Below the pieces are notes generated by a model, which did no database searches, was not told the origin of the DNA, and saw only the letters and a program-made list of their open reading frames with translations. Made by a program: the position numbers and the translations under genes. Shown here one piece after another: positions 51,945-60,920 of a stretch of 64,000 nt of DNA. Source of the DNA: Citrobacter sp. RHB25-C09 (GTDB taxonomy: Bacteria > Pseudomonadota > Gammaproteobacteria > Enterobacterales > Enterobacteriaceae); the NCBI RefSeq assembly GCF_013836145.1, contig NZ_CP057483.1, positions 62,001-126,000 of the forward strand, given 5' to 3'. Positions within the stretch are counted from its first letter, which is position 1; each line of letters starts with the position of its first letter.

Positions 51945-52970
51945 TTATTTTTTTGTCCATTTACGCCAGGTATAGCGTAAGTAAGTTTTATAGCTATCAA
52001 GACGCTTGCCAAGATACTTTTCGTGTACTGATTTTTTCTTGAGTTGCTTTAACGTACTGGCTTCAAAAAGTGGTTTATCACGCCACATGGATGCTTCGTA
52101 GATATCCTTAAAGTACTTAACTGCTGGATATTCTTGTGCCCATTCGAACCAGGGTTTAGTAACGCCAACAAAATGTATCAGTACCGTATTGTCGGTAATA
52201 ATCTCTTTATAGCGAACATTATTTTTGATTTTAGGTTCGTCATCAAAATTATAGAAGTTGTTATAATGACGATCCATGAATAGCACTTTCCCTTTTACCA
52301 GAAGATTCAACGCATCCTGGTCAGGAAAGGTCAGTTTAGGGGCCAGCGATTCATTGCCAAACGTTTCAATGACACTTTGTAGTATATTATCTTCTCGCCA
52401 CTTCTTCAGGTCGATGTAAAGCATACCGGTATTGAAATAAGTATCCGGCTCAAAACCAAAAACGTTGACTGCCCTCTTCTGCATCATATCCACATCACGA
52501 ACCGCAGCCAGAATATTATCCCCCATATCCAGATTAAGGAATGGGCGCAGGCTTCCTTTACAGATAATATCCGCATCAAGATAAAGCACGTGATCTGTAT
52601 ACGATTGTAGGTACTCACAGGTCAAAAAGCGATAATAAGCGGCATAAGAGTAACGAACAGTATAGGGGAATTTATTAAAATAATTGTTATCTATCAGGTA
52701 TAAGGTGATCTTTGTATTATGCTGCTCGGCAACTTTTTGCAAACGGAGTGCGAAGTCGTCGTCAACGTAATCAGAAAATATGTGAAAATGTAATGGAATA
52801 TCGGCGTTATAAGTCAGTACAGAAGTGAGAGATATACATGCGCCAAACAAAAAACTTCTATTTACACCATAGGCAATATGTAAACAATCACTCTCGTTCT
52901 CATTAATAAGGCCACCAGAGAAGCTTCTCTGGTTTAATATCGGTTGTTCGCCAAACATAATGATATCCAT
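51945..52970 (-). CDS. LPS core glycosyltransferase family 8 with C-terminal Glyco_transf_8C domain
   Basis: A 341-residue GT8 enzyme. It has an N-terminal extension (about 1-28) before LHIAYGVNRSFLFGACISLTSVL, the DAD metal site at 132-134 (YLDADII), YFNTGMLYIDL, DQDALNLL, HFVGVTKPW and a C-terminal region (about 280-341, WRDKPL... to the end) like the 8C domain. This is the layout of WaaI/WaaO/WaaJ. It is the distal gene of the hldD-waaF-waaC-waaL transcript, 126 bp after the GT2 gene, and probably adds an outer-core hexose. Which one is open. Confidence 0.85.
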   Translation of the reverse strand: MDIIMFGEQPILNQRSFSGGLINENESDCLHIAYGVNRSFLFGACISLTSVLTYNADIPLHFHIFSDYVDDDFALRLQKVAEQHNTKITLYLIDNNYFNKFPYTVRYSYAAYYRFLTCEYLQSYTDHVLYLDADIICKGSLRPFLNLDMGDNILAAVRDVDMMQKRAVNVFGFEPDTYFNTGMLYIDLKKWREDNILQSVIETFGNESLAPKLTFPDQDALNLLVKGKVLFMDRHYNNFYNFDDEPKIKNNVRYKEIITDNTVLIHFVGVTKPWFEWAQEYPAVKYFKDIYEASMWRDKPLFEASTLKQLKKKSVHEKYLGKRLDSYKTYLRYTWRKWTKK

Positions 52971-53096
52971 ACAATAATTTTGTCGGATGATACCATAGTA
53001 GGGTAGTTTTTGCTATAGATTGCCCTTTACTGAGGTATCACCATTGAAATCTAATCTTATCTCATCCCTGAGTTTTATGATAAAATTTCCGTTATG

Positions 53097-54071
53097 TTAT
53101 CGTAACTTTTGCAAAAAATGATATTTGAGTTTGGAAACATAAATATCAATTTTATAAAGTCTAATCTTTATGAATGCCTTAAATCGTGGCTTATCAATTT
53201 GACATGGCGAGCATGTCGCATTTAGTTTTTCTATAATTTGAACTTCTTCTTCGGTATATTTATAATACCCGTGCATCTTCCGTGTTTTCTTTCTTAATTC
53301 GATATAGCAATTAATCAGTGCAGGGACAAGATAATCCAGCTTATCCTCGTACGTTTTCGTATATGTAATCAGGCTGTTTAAGGCCTGGAACATATCCTTC
53401 ACATCTTCTTCGCAGTGATTTTCCGTAATACTGTTACTGTTAACTCGGTAGTAATAAAGCGTTTTATCGAGCACACAGATTTTCTCACTTTTCAGATACT
53501 GAGCTGGCGTAAACGTCACATCCTCATAGTAGCGAAGTTTTTCCGGGAAACGGTCATCTGCTATCAGCGATCTACGAAAAACACGACTCCAGACCTGCCA
53601 GTAAGAGGCCTGAAAAGTCCGTTGCATGATAGTATGATAATCGGGGTTTTCCGGAATGTGAGCTTCGTCAGAGGTCGGTTGCGAAAACTCTTCAAAGTTG
53701 CGCGTCCAGTTAAACGCAATGATGTCATATTGCTGCGTCCTGACTTTTGGCATGATTGTGTCATAAAAGTCATGGTGCAACGCGTCATCACCATCGATAA
53801 AAGCGACGTATTCACCGCGGCTCAGTCTTATGCCTTCATTACGTGCAACAGAAACTCCCCGCTGTTGCTGCGGGTAATAAATTATCTGCGGATGGTCAGC
53901 AATCTGTTCCCTAATGATTCGATCGGAATCGTCAGTGGAACCGTCATTGACAATGATAAGCTCACAATCCATTGGCATTTTATTAATCACTGAAGTTATT
54001 GCCTCAGCGATAAAATGTTCATTATTGCGTGTGGCAATAATGATGCTAAGAAACAATTTTGCTGTCATCAT
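53097..54071 (-). CDS. LPS core glycosyltransferase family 2
   Basis: A 324-residue GT-A enzyme with LSIIIATRNNEHFIAEAI, the nucleotide-binding VNDGSTDDSD (Asp43), the metal site DGDD at 93-96 and a basic C-terminal helix region. Size and place next to waaL resemble WaaV of the E. coli R1 core, a beta-1,3-glucosyltransferase whose product is the O-antigen attachment sugar, but I would not transfer the name. The start lies 26 bp inside the end of waaL, so translation is coupled. ATG 54068 is an alternative start. Confidence 0.85.
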   Translation of the reverse strand: MMTAKLFLSIIIATRNNEHFIAEAITSVINKMPMDCELIIVNDGSTDDSDRIIREQIADHPQIIYYPQQQRGVSVARNEGIRLSRGEYVAFIDGDDALHHDFYDTIMPKVRTQQYDIIAFNWTRNFEEFSQPTSDEAHIPENPDYHTIMQRTFQASYWQVWSRVFRRSLIADDRFPEKLRYYEDVTFTPAQYLKSEKICVLDKTLYYYRVNSNSITENHCEEDVKDMFQALNSLITYTKTYEDKLDYLVPALINCYIELRKKTRKMHGYYKYTEEEVQIIEKLNATCSPCQIDKPRFKAFIKIRLYKIDIYVSKLKYHFLQKLR

Positions 54072-55290
54072 GGACTTTCTTATTTAATAATAGGCTAAAA
54101 GCAATACACAGGGTTGTGACGATCGGAATGTCTCGGGCATAAAATAAGACATCACTTAACCCAAATAATAATAATGATAGTGTTATTCCGAATAAGGTGA
54201 TGTTGCGAAAACGTATTGCACTCCACAGCAGAGAGAGGTAAAAAGCAATAACCAATAATACTCCCGAAACCCCTTTTAGGGATAGCGCTTCAACTATTTC
54301 ATTATGCAAATGAACGTTTGCGAATACCATTGCACCATTTAATTTTTTATCTTTAACACTCGCAGCGTGAATCGCTGAGGCACGACTTTCGATTGATTGA
54401 CCAATAATTGAATATTTGGCGGTGAGAATTCCCACTTCGAACATGGCGAGTCGTGCCCCCACAGATGTCCGGCTATTATTATTTTGATAGCTGTTAACAT
54501 CCTGCATCAGATTATTTGCACGGCTCATCACTATGTCTTTCATAGCGAAAAGTACCGCAATGACGACAATAAAGAAAATAGTGGTTATTTTCATCAATGT
54601 TTTGGTGTTTTTAATAAACTGCATAAACAGCATGATGAAAATAATTACCGGGAACGACAATATTGCCGCGCGAGTTTCGGTTAAGAACAGCGTAAATAAC
54701 GTTATGGCAAACGCCGCAAAGAAATAGAAGATAAAACCTTTTGGCTGCTGATTAAGCAGGTAGCCACAAACGGTGACCCCAAGTATTGCTGTCGCGTAGC
54801 CTGTAGTTGTAGCCAGCAAAAACGCAAGCGTGATGCGCGGCGTCGGTTGTTGCAGATACGCATAAATGAGGCACACCGCGAGGAGCGCCATCGAGCAATA
54901 AAGAATGGTTTTGCGCATGCTTATTTTTGCAAGATGAAATGCCAATATGATGAACGCGCCTGAAATAAATATCCTTCCTGAGTAAAGATAGGAGCGATAT
55001 GTTCCGGAGAAATCACTGTGCTTGGGCTTAAAGATATCAAGCCAGATGAGATTTGATAGCCCTAACAATAGCACCACGCCTGGTAATAATAAGAATGCCT
55101 TCTGCGAAAGGACTTCTTTCCATTGAGTAAGGATCATGACTACTGCAACAAGACTGCTCAGCGTGAAAATTTTGGTCGCGGCATTAACGTCCAGAATAAA
55201 AAGTGCACTTAAAGAAGCAAGAGTACCAAAACATAAAATCCAGTATCCTCCTTTTTGAATTGCAGACAACTGTGCTGTCTTTGTGATCAT
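54046..55290 (-). CDS. waaL: O-antigen ligase
   Basis: A 414-residue inner-membrane protein with about 12 helices and a large periplasmic loop at about 270-330. The loop ends in HLHNEIVEALSLKGVSG, with the conserved His/Glu block of the Wzy_C/ligase family. It transfers undecaprenyl-linked O-antigen to lipid A-core on the periplasmic side. Ligases match their own core acceptor, so this sequence has probably co-evolved with the adjacent GT2 and GT8. It is 1 bp from waaC. Confidence 0.9.
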   Translation of the reverse strand: MITKTAQLSAIQKGGYWILCFGTLASLSALFILDVNAATKIFTLSSLVAVVMILTQWKEVLSQKAFLLLPGVVLLLGLSNLIWLDIFKPKHSDFSGTYRSYLYSGRIFISGAFIILAFHLAKISMRKTILYCSMALLAVCLIYAYLQQPTPRITLAFLLATTTGYATAILGVTVCGYLLNQQPKGFIFYFFAAFAITLFTLFLTETRAAILSFPVIIFIMLFMQFIKNTKTLMKITTIFFIVVIAVLFAMKDIVMSRANNLMQDVNSYQNNNSRTSVGARLAMFEVGILTAKYSIIGQSIESRASAIHAASVKDKKLNGAMVFANVHLHNEIVEALSLKGVSGVLLVIAFYLSLLWSAIRFRNITLFGITLSLLLFGLSDVLFYARDIPIVTTLCIAFSLLLNKKVHDDSKIVS

Positions 55291-55291
55291 C

Positions 55292-56257
55292 TCATTTACT
55301 CAGGGTTGTTAGTTTTTTCTTTACAGCATAAGGCGTAATGCTGTTCGTTGCATTGTCAGATGATTTCATCTCAACCTGGTTTTTTCCATAACCACCAATT
55401 AAGCCCGGATCCGTCGGGCCATATAATGTCATATTAGGTCGATCGAGTGCAGCAGTCAGATGGCTTAAGCCTGTATCGACTGACACCACAAACTTTGCGC
55501 CTGCCAGTACGTGCGCCACTTCTTCCAGGGACATCTTCGGTAAGACATCGACGTAATCAAACCCTTCCGCCATTCTCTTAGCACGCGCTTCTTCATGCGA
55601 GGCTCCCCAGGGCAGTTTGATGCGAATACCCTCATCACCCAGCAAGCGAATCAGTTCCCGCCAGTTGTTCTCCGGCCAGTGTTTATCATCGCGAGTAGTG
55701 GCGTGTAAAAATACCGCGTAAGGCTGAGAATCGGCATTTCTATGAGTAAGAAAATGCTGCGCGATGGCGTAATTACCCTGCGAAGCCGGCTTTTGATAGC
55801 CCAGACTCTGCGCAAACAGTTCACGGGTGCGCTCCACCGCGTGCTGCTGTTTGGCGATGTGATGGCGACGGTTGTAGAACAGACTCGCCAGCGGTTCGCG
55901 GGCGGTTTGCCAGTCCATGCCGTGCTTCGTGCCATGTGCCAGACGGGTAACCAATGCGGCACTCTTTACCAGCCCCTGGGCGTCGATAATCGCATCATAA
56001 TGCTCAGCCTGTACAGCATCCCGGAAGGCCTTGCGCTCCGCTTTAATAGGGGCTGAAAACCAGGCTTTGCGCCAGCGACGGATCGCCACTGGGATCACCC
56101 GTTCAACAGCGGCATGCCAGGTGGGTATCTGTGCAAAACCCTCTTCAACGACCCAATCAAAACGAATCCCAGGAATAGCCTGTTGTGCATCCGTCAGCGC
56201 TGGAAGCGTATGTAACACATCACCCATTGAGGATGTTTTGACGATCAAAACCCGCAT
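55292..56257 (-). CDS. waaC: ADP-heptose:LPS heptosyltransferase I
   Basis: A 321-residue GT9 enzyme (E. coli 319) that adds HepI to Kdo. N-terminal VLIVKTSSMGDVLHTLPAL, the C-terminal ADP-heptose site KFVVSVDTGLSHLTAALDRP and TLYGPTDPGLIGGYG are conserved. It is 3 bp after waaF and 1 bp before waaL. Confidence 0.97.
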   Translation of the reverse strand: MRVLIVKTSSMGDVLHTLPALTDAQQAIPGIRFDWVVEEGFAQIPTWHAAVERVIPVAIRRWRKAWFSAPIKAERKAFRDAVQAEHYDAIIDAQGLVKSAALVTRLAHGTKHGMDWQTAREPLASLFYNRRHHIAKQQHAVERTRELFAQSLGYQKPASQGNYAIAQHFLTHRNADSQPYAVFLHATTRDDKHWPENNWRELIRLLGDEGIRIKLPWGASHEEARAKRMAEGFDYVDVLPKMSLEEVAHVLAGAKFVVSVDTGLSHLTAALDRPNMTLYGPTDPGLIGGYGKNQVEMKSSDNATNSITPYAVKKKLTTLSK

Positions 56258-56260
56258 GCG

Positions 56261-57307
56261 TCAGGCATCCTCTTGTAGCAACAGGCTGTTGAGTTCTTCC
56301 AGAACGCGCGCGGGCGTAATGTCGATCAGACTTTGATGATAGCCTTCTGCCGCGCCGCCTTTCCGCACTTTGTGATAGCCGGTAATCAGGCGAATCACGC
56401 GCGCCTTATGTGACAGCGGAGGTGTGAAATCCGGGCTGCTCGGGCCATACAGCGCAACCAGAGGACGGTTTAATGCCGCAGCAACATGCATCAGACCAGA
56501 ATCATTAGTCACGACAGCCTTGCAGGCACCAAGCAGAATAACAGCCTGTTCCAGTTGCGTCTCGCCTGCAAGATTGCGGCACCACGCCTGCTGTTCATCA
56601 CTTAATGTCGCCAGAATTTCATTTCCGGCTTCGTGATCTTTCGCCGAACCGAACAGCACCACCTGGTAGCCTTCATCAATAAGCTGTTTCGCCAGTTCCG
56701 CATAGTGATAGTGCGGCCAGCGCTTAGCCGGACCGAACTCCGCGCCGGGGCAAAAGCCAATCATCGGACGTTCGTCAGATAACGAAAACGCGCTGCAGGT
56801 TAACGACTTTTCACCGTCGCTCACCTGAAGCTGTGGCCATAACAACGGCTGAGGCAGATCTTTCGCACTGCGCATTACGCCCTTGTCATACGCCAACGCC
56901 ACATAGCGTTCCACCATGAGCGGCCAGGCGTCTTTGTCCAGCACGCGCGCATCGTTCAGCAGGCCATAGCGCATTTCACCACGCCAGCCGGTGCGATGAG
57001 GGATCCCCGCAAAGAACGGTACCAGAGCGGATTTAAACGAGTTAGGCAGTACGTAGGCGCGATCATAGCGTTTATCACGCAGAGAGTGGCCGAGCTTGCG
57101 ACGTTCGCCCAGTTCCAGCGCACCGTGGCCCAGCGGCATTGCAATCGCCTCATTGACTTCCGGCATACGTGATAACAGCGGACGGCACCACGCAGGTGCC
57201 ATCACATCGATTATCGCCTGAGGATAGCGCGCTTTGAGCGTGCGATAGAGACTTTGCGACATCATCATGTCGCCCACCCAGGATGGGCCCACTACGAGTA
57301 TTTTCAT
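56261..57307 (-). CDS. waaF: ADP-heptose:LPS heptosyltransferase II
   Basis: A 348-residue GT9 enzyme, equal in length to E. coli WaaF, that adds HepII to HepI. Features are ILVVGPSWVGDMMMSQSLYR at the N-terminus and CPGAEFGPAKRWP and AVVTNDSGLMHVAAALNRPLVALYG in the donor domain. It is 2 bp after hldD. Confidence 0.98.
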   Translation of the reverse strand: MKILVVGPSWVGDMMMSQSLYRTLKARYPQAIIDVMAPAWCRPLLSRMPEVNEAIAMPLGHGALELGERRKLGHSLRDKRYDRAYVLPNSFKSALVPFFAGIPHRTGWRGEMRYGLLNDARVLDKDAWPLMVERYVALAYDKGVMRSAKDLPQPLLWPQLQVSDGEKSLTCSAFSLSDERPMIGFCPGAEFGPAKRWPHYHYAELAKQLIDEGYQVVLFGSAKDHEAGNEILATLSDEQQAWCRNLAGETQLEQAVILLGACKAVVTNDSGLMHVAAALNRPLVALYGPSSPDFTPPLSHKARVIRLITGYHKVRKGGAAEGYHQSLIDITPARVLEELNSLLLQEDA

Positions 57308-57309
57308 AC

Positions 57310-58242
57310 TTACGCGTCGCGGTTCAGCCAGACCATATATTCCGTTACGCCTTCGGTAACAGTTTTAAATGGCTTGTCGTAGCCTGCGGCGCGCAGGTTA
57401 GTCAGATCGGCCTGGGTGAATGCCTGATAGCGGCCTTTCAGTTTATCCGGGAAGGGGATGTACTCAAGATCGCTTTTCTTGTGAAACGCCAGCGTGGCAT
57501 CGGCCACGGCCTGGAAGGATTCGGCACGACCGGTTCCCAGGTTAAAGATCCCGGAAACACCGTTTTCCAGGAACCACAGATTCACCGCTGCGACGTCACC
57601 CACGTACACGAAGTCACGTTTGAAATTCTCACTACCTTCGAACAGCTTCGGCGTTTCGCCGTTATTGAGTTGCGTGTTGAGGTGGAAAGCCACGCTCGCC
57701 ATGCTGCCTTTATGACCTTCACGCGGCCCATAAACGTTGAAATAGCGGAAGCCGACAATCTGCGAATTTGCTTCAGGAAGGATCTGACGAACATACTCGT
57801 CAAACAGGAGCTTGGAGTAGCCGTAGACGTTCAGCGGTTTTTCATATTCGCGAGACTCGATAAAGTCCGACGTGCGCCCACCGTAGGTGGCGGCTGAAGA
57901 CGCGTACAGGAATGGAATTTCACGTTCCAGGCAGTAGTGCAGCAGCTCTTTGGAGTACTGATAGTTATTATCCATCATGTACTTACCATCCCACTCAGTT
58001 GTGGAAGAACAGGCACCTTCGTGGAAAATTGCTTCAACATCGCCGAAATCTTCTCCGGCCATAATCTGAATCAGGAAATCTTCTTTATCCATGTAGTCGG
58101 CAATGTTCAGATCCACCAGGTTTACAAACTTGGTGCCGTCTTTCAGGTTGTCCACAACAAGAATATCGGTAATGCCTTTATCATTCAGGGATTTAACGAT
58201 GTTGCTGCCGATAAAGCCCGCGCCGCCGGTAACGATGATCAT
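57310..58242 (-). CDS. hldD: ADP-L-glycero-D-manno-heptose-6-epimerase
   Basis: A 310-residue extended SDR that makes the L-glycero form of ADP-heptose for inner-core synthesis. The NADP loop is TGGAGFIGSN and the active-site Tyr and Lys are in YGYSKLLFDE (about 140-144). It heads the hldD-waaF-waaC-waaL operon and is divergent from kbl with 215 bp between starts. In E. coli this gene has a heat-shock promoter; I could not place one by eye here. Confidence 0.98.
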   Translation of the reverse strand: MIIVTGGAGFIGSNIVKSLNDKGITDILVVDNLKDGTKFVNLVDLNIADYMDKEDFLIQIMAGEDFGDVEAIFHEGACSSTTEWDGKYMMDNNYQYSKELLHYCLEREIPFLYASSAATYGGRTSDFIESREYEKPLNVYGYSKLLFDEYVRQILPEANSQIVGFRYFNVYGPREGHKGSMASVAFHLNTQLNNGETPKLFEGSENFKRDFVYVGDVAAVNLWFLENGVSGIFNLGTGRAESFQAVADATLAFHKKSDLEYIPFPDKLKGRYQAFTQADLTNLRAAGYDKPFKTVTEGVTEYMVWLNRDA

Positions 58243-58457
58243 AACTGTAACCTATGAATTTTGGAGTCAGAGACAATCTCAGACACGAATACTTCATATC
58301 ATATCACTACATAGCTCAGGCTTCAGCCATTCACCGATCGGTTGTGTGGGTACGCGTGATTAATCCTGCATTTTTAAGAAGTGATAATGCGTCATCTCGT
58401 AACAGCGTCCATGGTTAGGTAAGATGTGCTGAAATTTGCCCGGTCTGGAGAATTGCA

Positions 58458-59654
58458 ATGCGTGGGGATTTTTACAAACAGTTAACGAACGATCTTGAAA
58501 CCGCCCGTGCGGAAGGATTGTTTAAGGAAGAACGCATTATTACATCTGCGCAGCAGGCAGATATCACTGTGGCAGATGGAAGCCACGTCATTAACTTCTG
58601 CGCCAACAACTATCTGGGTCTGGCGAATCATCCAGAACTGATTGCTGCGGCGAAGGCCGGGATGGATTCTCACGGCTTCGGCATGGCCTCCGTGCGTTTT
58701 ATCTGCGGAACTCAGGACAGCCACAAGCAGCTTGAGAAGAAGTTAGCTGAATTCCTTGGGATGGAAGATGCCATTCTCTACTCTTCCTGCTTTGACGCGA
58801 ACGGCGGTCTTTTCGAAACGCTGCTCGGTGCGGAAGATGCGATTATCTCCGATGCTCTGAACCACGCTTCAATTATTGATGGCGTACGTCTGTGTAAAGC
58901 AAAACGCTTCCGCTACGCCAACAACGATATGCAGGAACTGGAAGCGCGTCTGCAAGAAGCGCGCGAAGCGGGGGCACGCCACGTGCTGATCGCCACCGAC
59001 GGGGTGTTCTCGATGGATGGGGTCATCGCCAACCTGAAAGGCGTGTGCGATCTGGCTGACAAATACAATGCGCTGGTGATGGTTGATGACTCTCACGCCG
59101 TGGGCTTTGTCGGTGAGAACGGTCGCGGCTCCCACGAATATTGCGACGTGATGGGGCGCGTAGACATCATCACCGGCACGCTGGGTAAAGCGCTGGGCGG
59201 TGCTTCCGGTGGTTACACTGCGGCGCGTAAAGAAGTGGTCGAATGGCTGCGTCAGCGCTCTCGCCCGTATCTGTTCTCTAACTCGCTGGCGCCGGCGATT
59301 GTCGCCGCTTCCATCAAAGTGCTGGAGATGGTCGAGTCTGGCGGTGAATTGCGCGATCGCCTGTGGGCCAACGCGCGTCAGTTCCGTGAGCAAATGTCTG
59401 CCGCCGGGTTTATCCTGGCCGGCGCCGATCACGCGATTATCCCGGTGATGCTGGGCGACGCGGTTGTGGCGCAGGAGTTTGCCCGCGAATTGCAAAAAGA
59501 AGGTATCTACGTCACGGGATTCTTCTACCCGGTGGTGCCAAAAGGTCAGGCGCGTATCCGTACTCAAATGTCTGCGGCGCATACCCCGGAACAAATAACA
59601 CGCGCGGTTGCAGCGTTCACGCGCATTGGTAAACAACTGGGCGTCATTGCCTGA
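58458..59654 (+). CDS. kbl: Glycine C-acetyltransferase
   Basis: A 398-residue PLP-dependent alpha-oxoamine synthase that cleaves 2-amino-3-ketobutyrate with CoA to glycine and acetyl-CoA. The PLP lysine lies in TGTLGKALGGASGG, and the aspartate motif in VMVDDSHAVGFVG. It forms the threonine-utilisation operon with tdh, 9 bp downstream. Confidence 0.98.
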   Translation: MRGDFYKQLTNDLETARAEGLFKEERIITSAQQADITVADGSHVINFCANNYLGLANHPELIAAAKAGMDSHGFGMASVRFICGTQDSHKQLEKKLAEFLGMEDAILYSSCFDANGGLFETLLGAEDAIISDALNHASIIDGVRLCKAKRFRYANNDMQELEARLQEAREAGARHVLIATDGVFSMDGVIANLKGVCDLADKYNALVMVDDSHAVGFVGENGRGSHEYCDVMGRVDIITGTLGKALGGASGGYTAARKEVVEWLRQRSRPYLFSNSLAPAIVAASIKVLEMVESGGELRDRLWANARQFREQMSAAGFILAGADHAIIPVMLGDAVVAQEFARELQKEGIYVTGFFYPVVPKGQARIRTQMSAAHTPEQITRAVAAFTRIGKQLGVIA

Positions 59655-59663
59655 GGATGTAAG

Positions 59664-60689
59664 ATGAAAGCGTTATCCAAACTGAAAGCGGAAGAGGGGA
59701 TCTGGATGACTGACGTTCCGGAACCGGAAATCGGCCACAACGATCTGCTCATTAAAATCCGTAAAACAGCCATCTGCGGCACTGACGTTCACATCTATAA
59801 CTGGGATGAATGGTCGCAAAAAACCATCCCGGTTCCTATGGTTGTCGGTCATGAATACGTTGGTGAAGTGGTGGGTATCGGCCAGGAAGTCAAAGGATTC
59901 AGCATCGGCGATCGTGTTTCCGGCGAAGGCCACATTACCTGCGGTCATTGCCGTAACTGTCGCGGCGGACGCACGCACCTGTGCCGCAACACCACGGGCG
60001 TCGGCGTAAACCGTCCGGGCTGTTTTGCCGAATATCTGGTGATCCCGGCGTTCAACGCTTTCAAAATTCCCGACAATATTTCTGACGATCTGGCCTCGAT
60101 TTTCGACCCGTTTGGTAATGCGGTGCATACGGCGCTGTCGTTCGATCTGGTCGGTGAAGATGTGTTGGTGTCAGGCGCCGGTCCTATCGGCATTATGGCG
60201 GCAGCGGTGGCGAAGCACGTCGGTGCGCGCCATGTGGTCATTACCGACGTCAACGAATACCGGCTGGAACTGGCGCGTAAAATGGGCATCACCCGCGCGG
60301 TTAACGTGGCAAAAGAAAATCTTAATGACGTGATGGCCGAGCTGGGCATGACCGAAGGATTTGACGTGGGGCTGGAAATGTCCGGCGCGCCGCCAGCGTT
60401 CCGCACCATGCTGGATACCATGAACCACGGCGGTCGCATCGCAATGCTGGGTATTCCGCCTTCAGACATGTCTATCGACTGGACCAAAGTGATCTTTAAA
60501 GGGCTGTTCATTAAGGGCATTTACGGTCGTGAGATGTTTGAAACCTGGTACAAAATGGCGGCGCTGATCCAGTCTGGTCTGGATCTGTCACCCATTATTA
60601 CCCACCGCTTCTCAATTGATGAATTCCAGAAAGGCTTTGACGCAATGCGTTCGGGGCAATCAGGGAAAGTGATCCTGAGTTGGGATTAA
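59664..60689 (+). CDS. tdh: L-threonine 3-dehydrogenase
   Basis: A 341-residue zinc-containing medium-chain dehydrogenase. The catalytic zinc site uses the Cys in TAICGTDVHIYNWD and HEYVGEVVGIG. The structural zinc has four Cys in CGHCRNCRGGRTHLC. The NAD domain starts VLVSGAGPIGIMAA. It converts threonine to 2-amino-3-ketobutyrate for Kbl. Confidence 0.98.
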   Translation: MKALSKLKAEEGIWMTDVPEPEIGHNDLLIKIRKTAICGTDVHIYNWDEWSQKTIPVPMVVGHEYVGEVVGIGQEVKGFSIGDRVSGEGHITCGHCRNCRGGRTHLCRNTTGVGVNRPGCFAEYLVIPAFNAFKIPDNISDDLASIFDPFGNAVHTALSFDLVGEDVLVSGAGPIGIMAAAVAKHVGARHVVITDVNEYRLELARKMGITRAVNVAKENLNDVMAELGMTEGFDVGLEMSGAPPAFRTMLDTMNHGGRIAMLGIPPSDMSIDWTKVIFKGLFIKGIYGREMFETWYKMAALIQSGLDLSPIITHRFSIDEFQKGFDAMRSGQSGKVILSWD

Positions 60690-60693
60690 TCGT

Positions 60694-60720
60694 AAAAGGC
60701 CGGATATTCCGGCCTTTTTT
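60694..60720 (+). terminator. Rho-independent terminator after tdh
   Basis: AAAAGGCCGG-ATATT-CCGGCCTTTTTT starts 5 bases after the tdh stop: a GC-rich stem with a T-run, a textbook intrinsic terminator. Confidence 0.93.
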
Positions 60721-60856
60721 CTCAGGAAATTCCGGAAAGTTGTAAAGAAATGTCATTGTCATAAATATTACGTAATTGTGTAACACTCTTATTCTGCTGC
60801 ATTCCCATTCCCCCTACCCTGAATGTATTGCCTGTATTTACAAATCTTATTTTTGC

Positions 60857-60873
60857 CTTAATCGTTTCTTAAT
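60857..60873 (+). promoter_or_regulatory. PmrA box upstream of waaH
   Basis: CTTAAT-CGTTT-CTTAAT is a direct repeat with 5-base spacer that fits the PmrA consensus YTTAAK-N5-YTTAAK exactly. It is 48 bp upstream of the ATG, close to where PmrA activates its promoters. yibD is a PmrA-controlled gene in Salmonella. Confidence 0.8.
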
Positions 60874-60920
60874 AATAAGGCTGTACAAAGGCGATTAACT
60901 TCAGAGGTAATCGGTAATTT

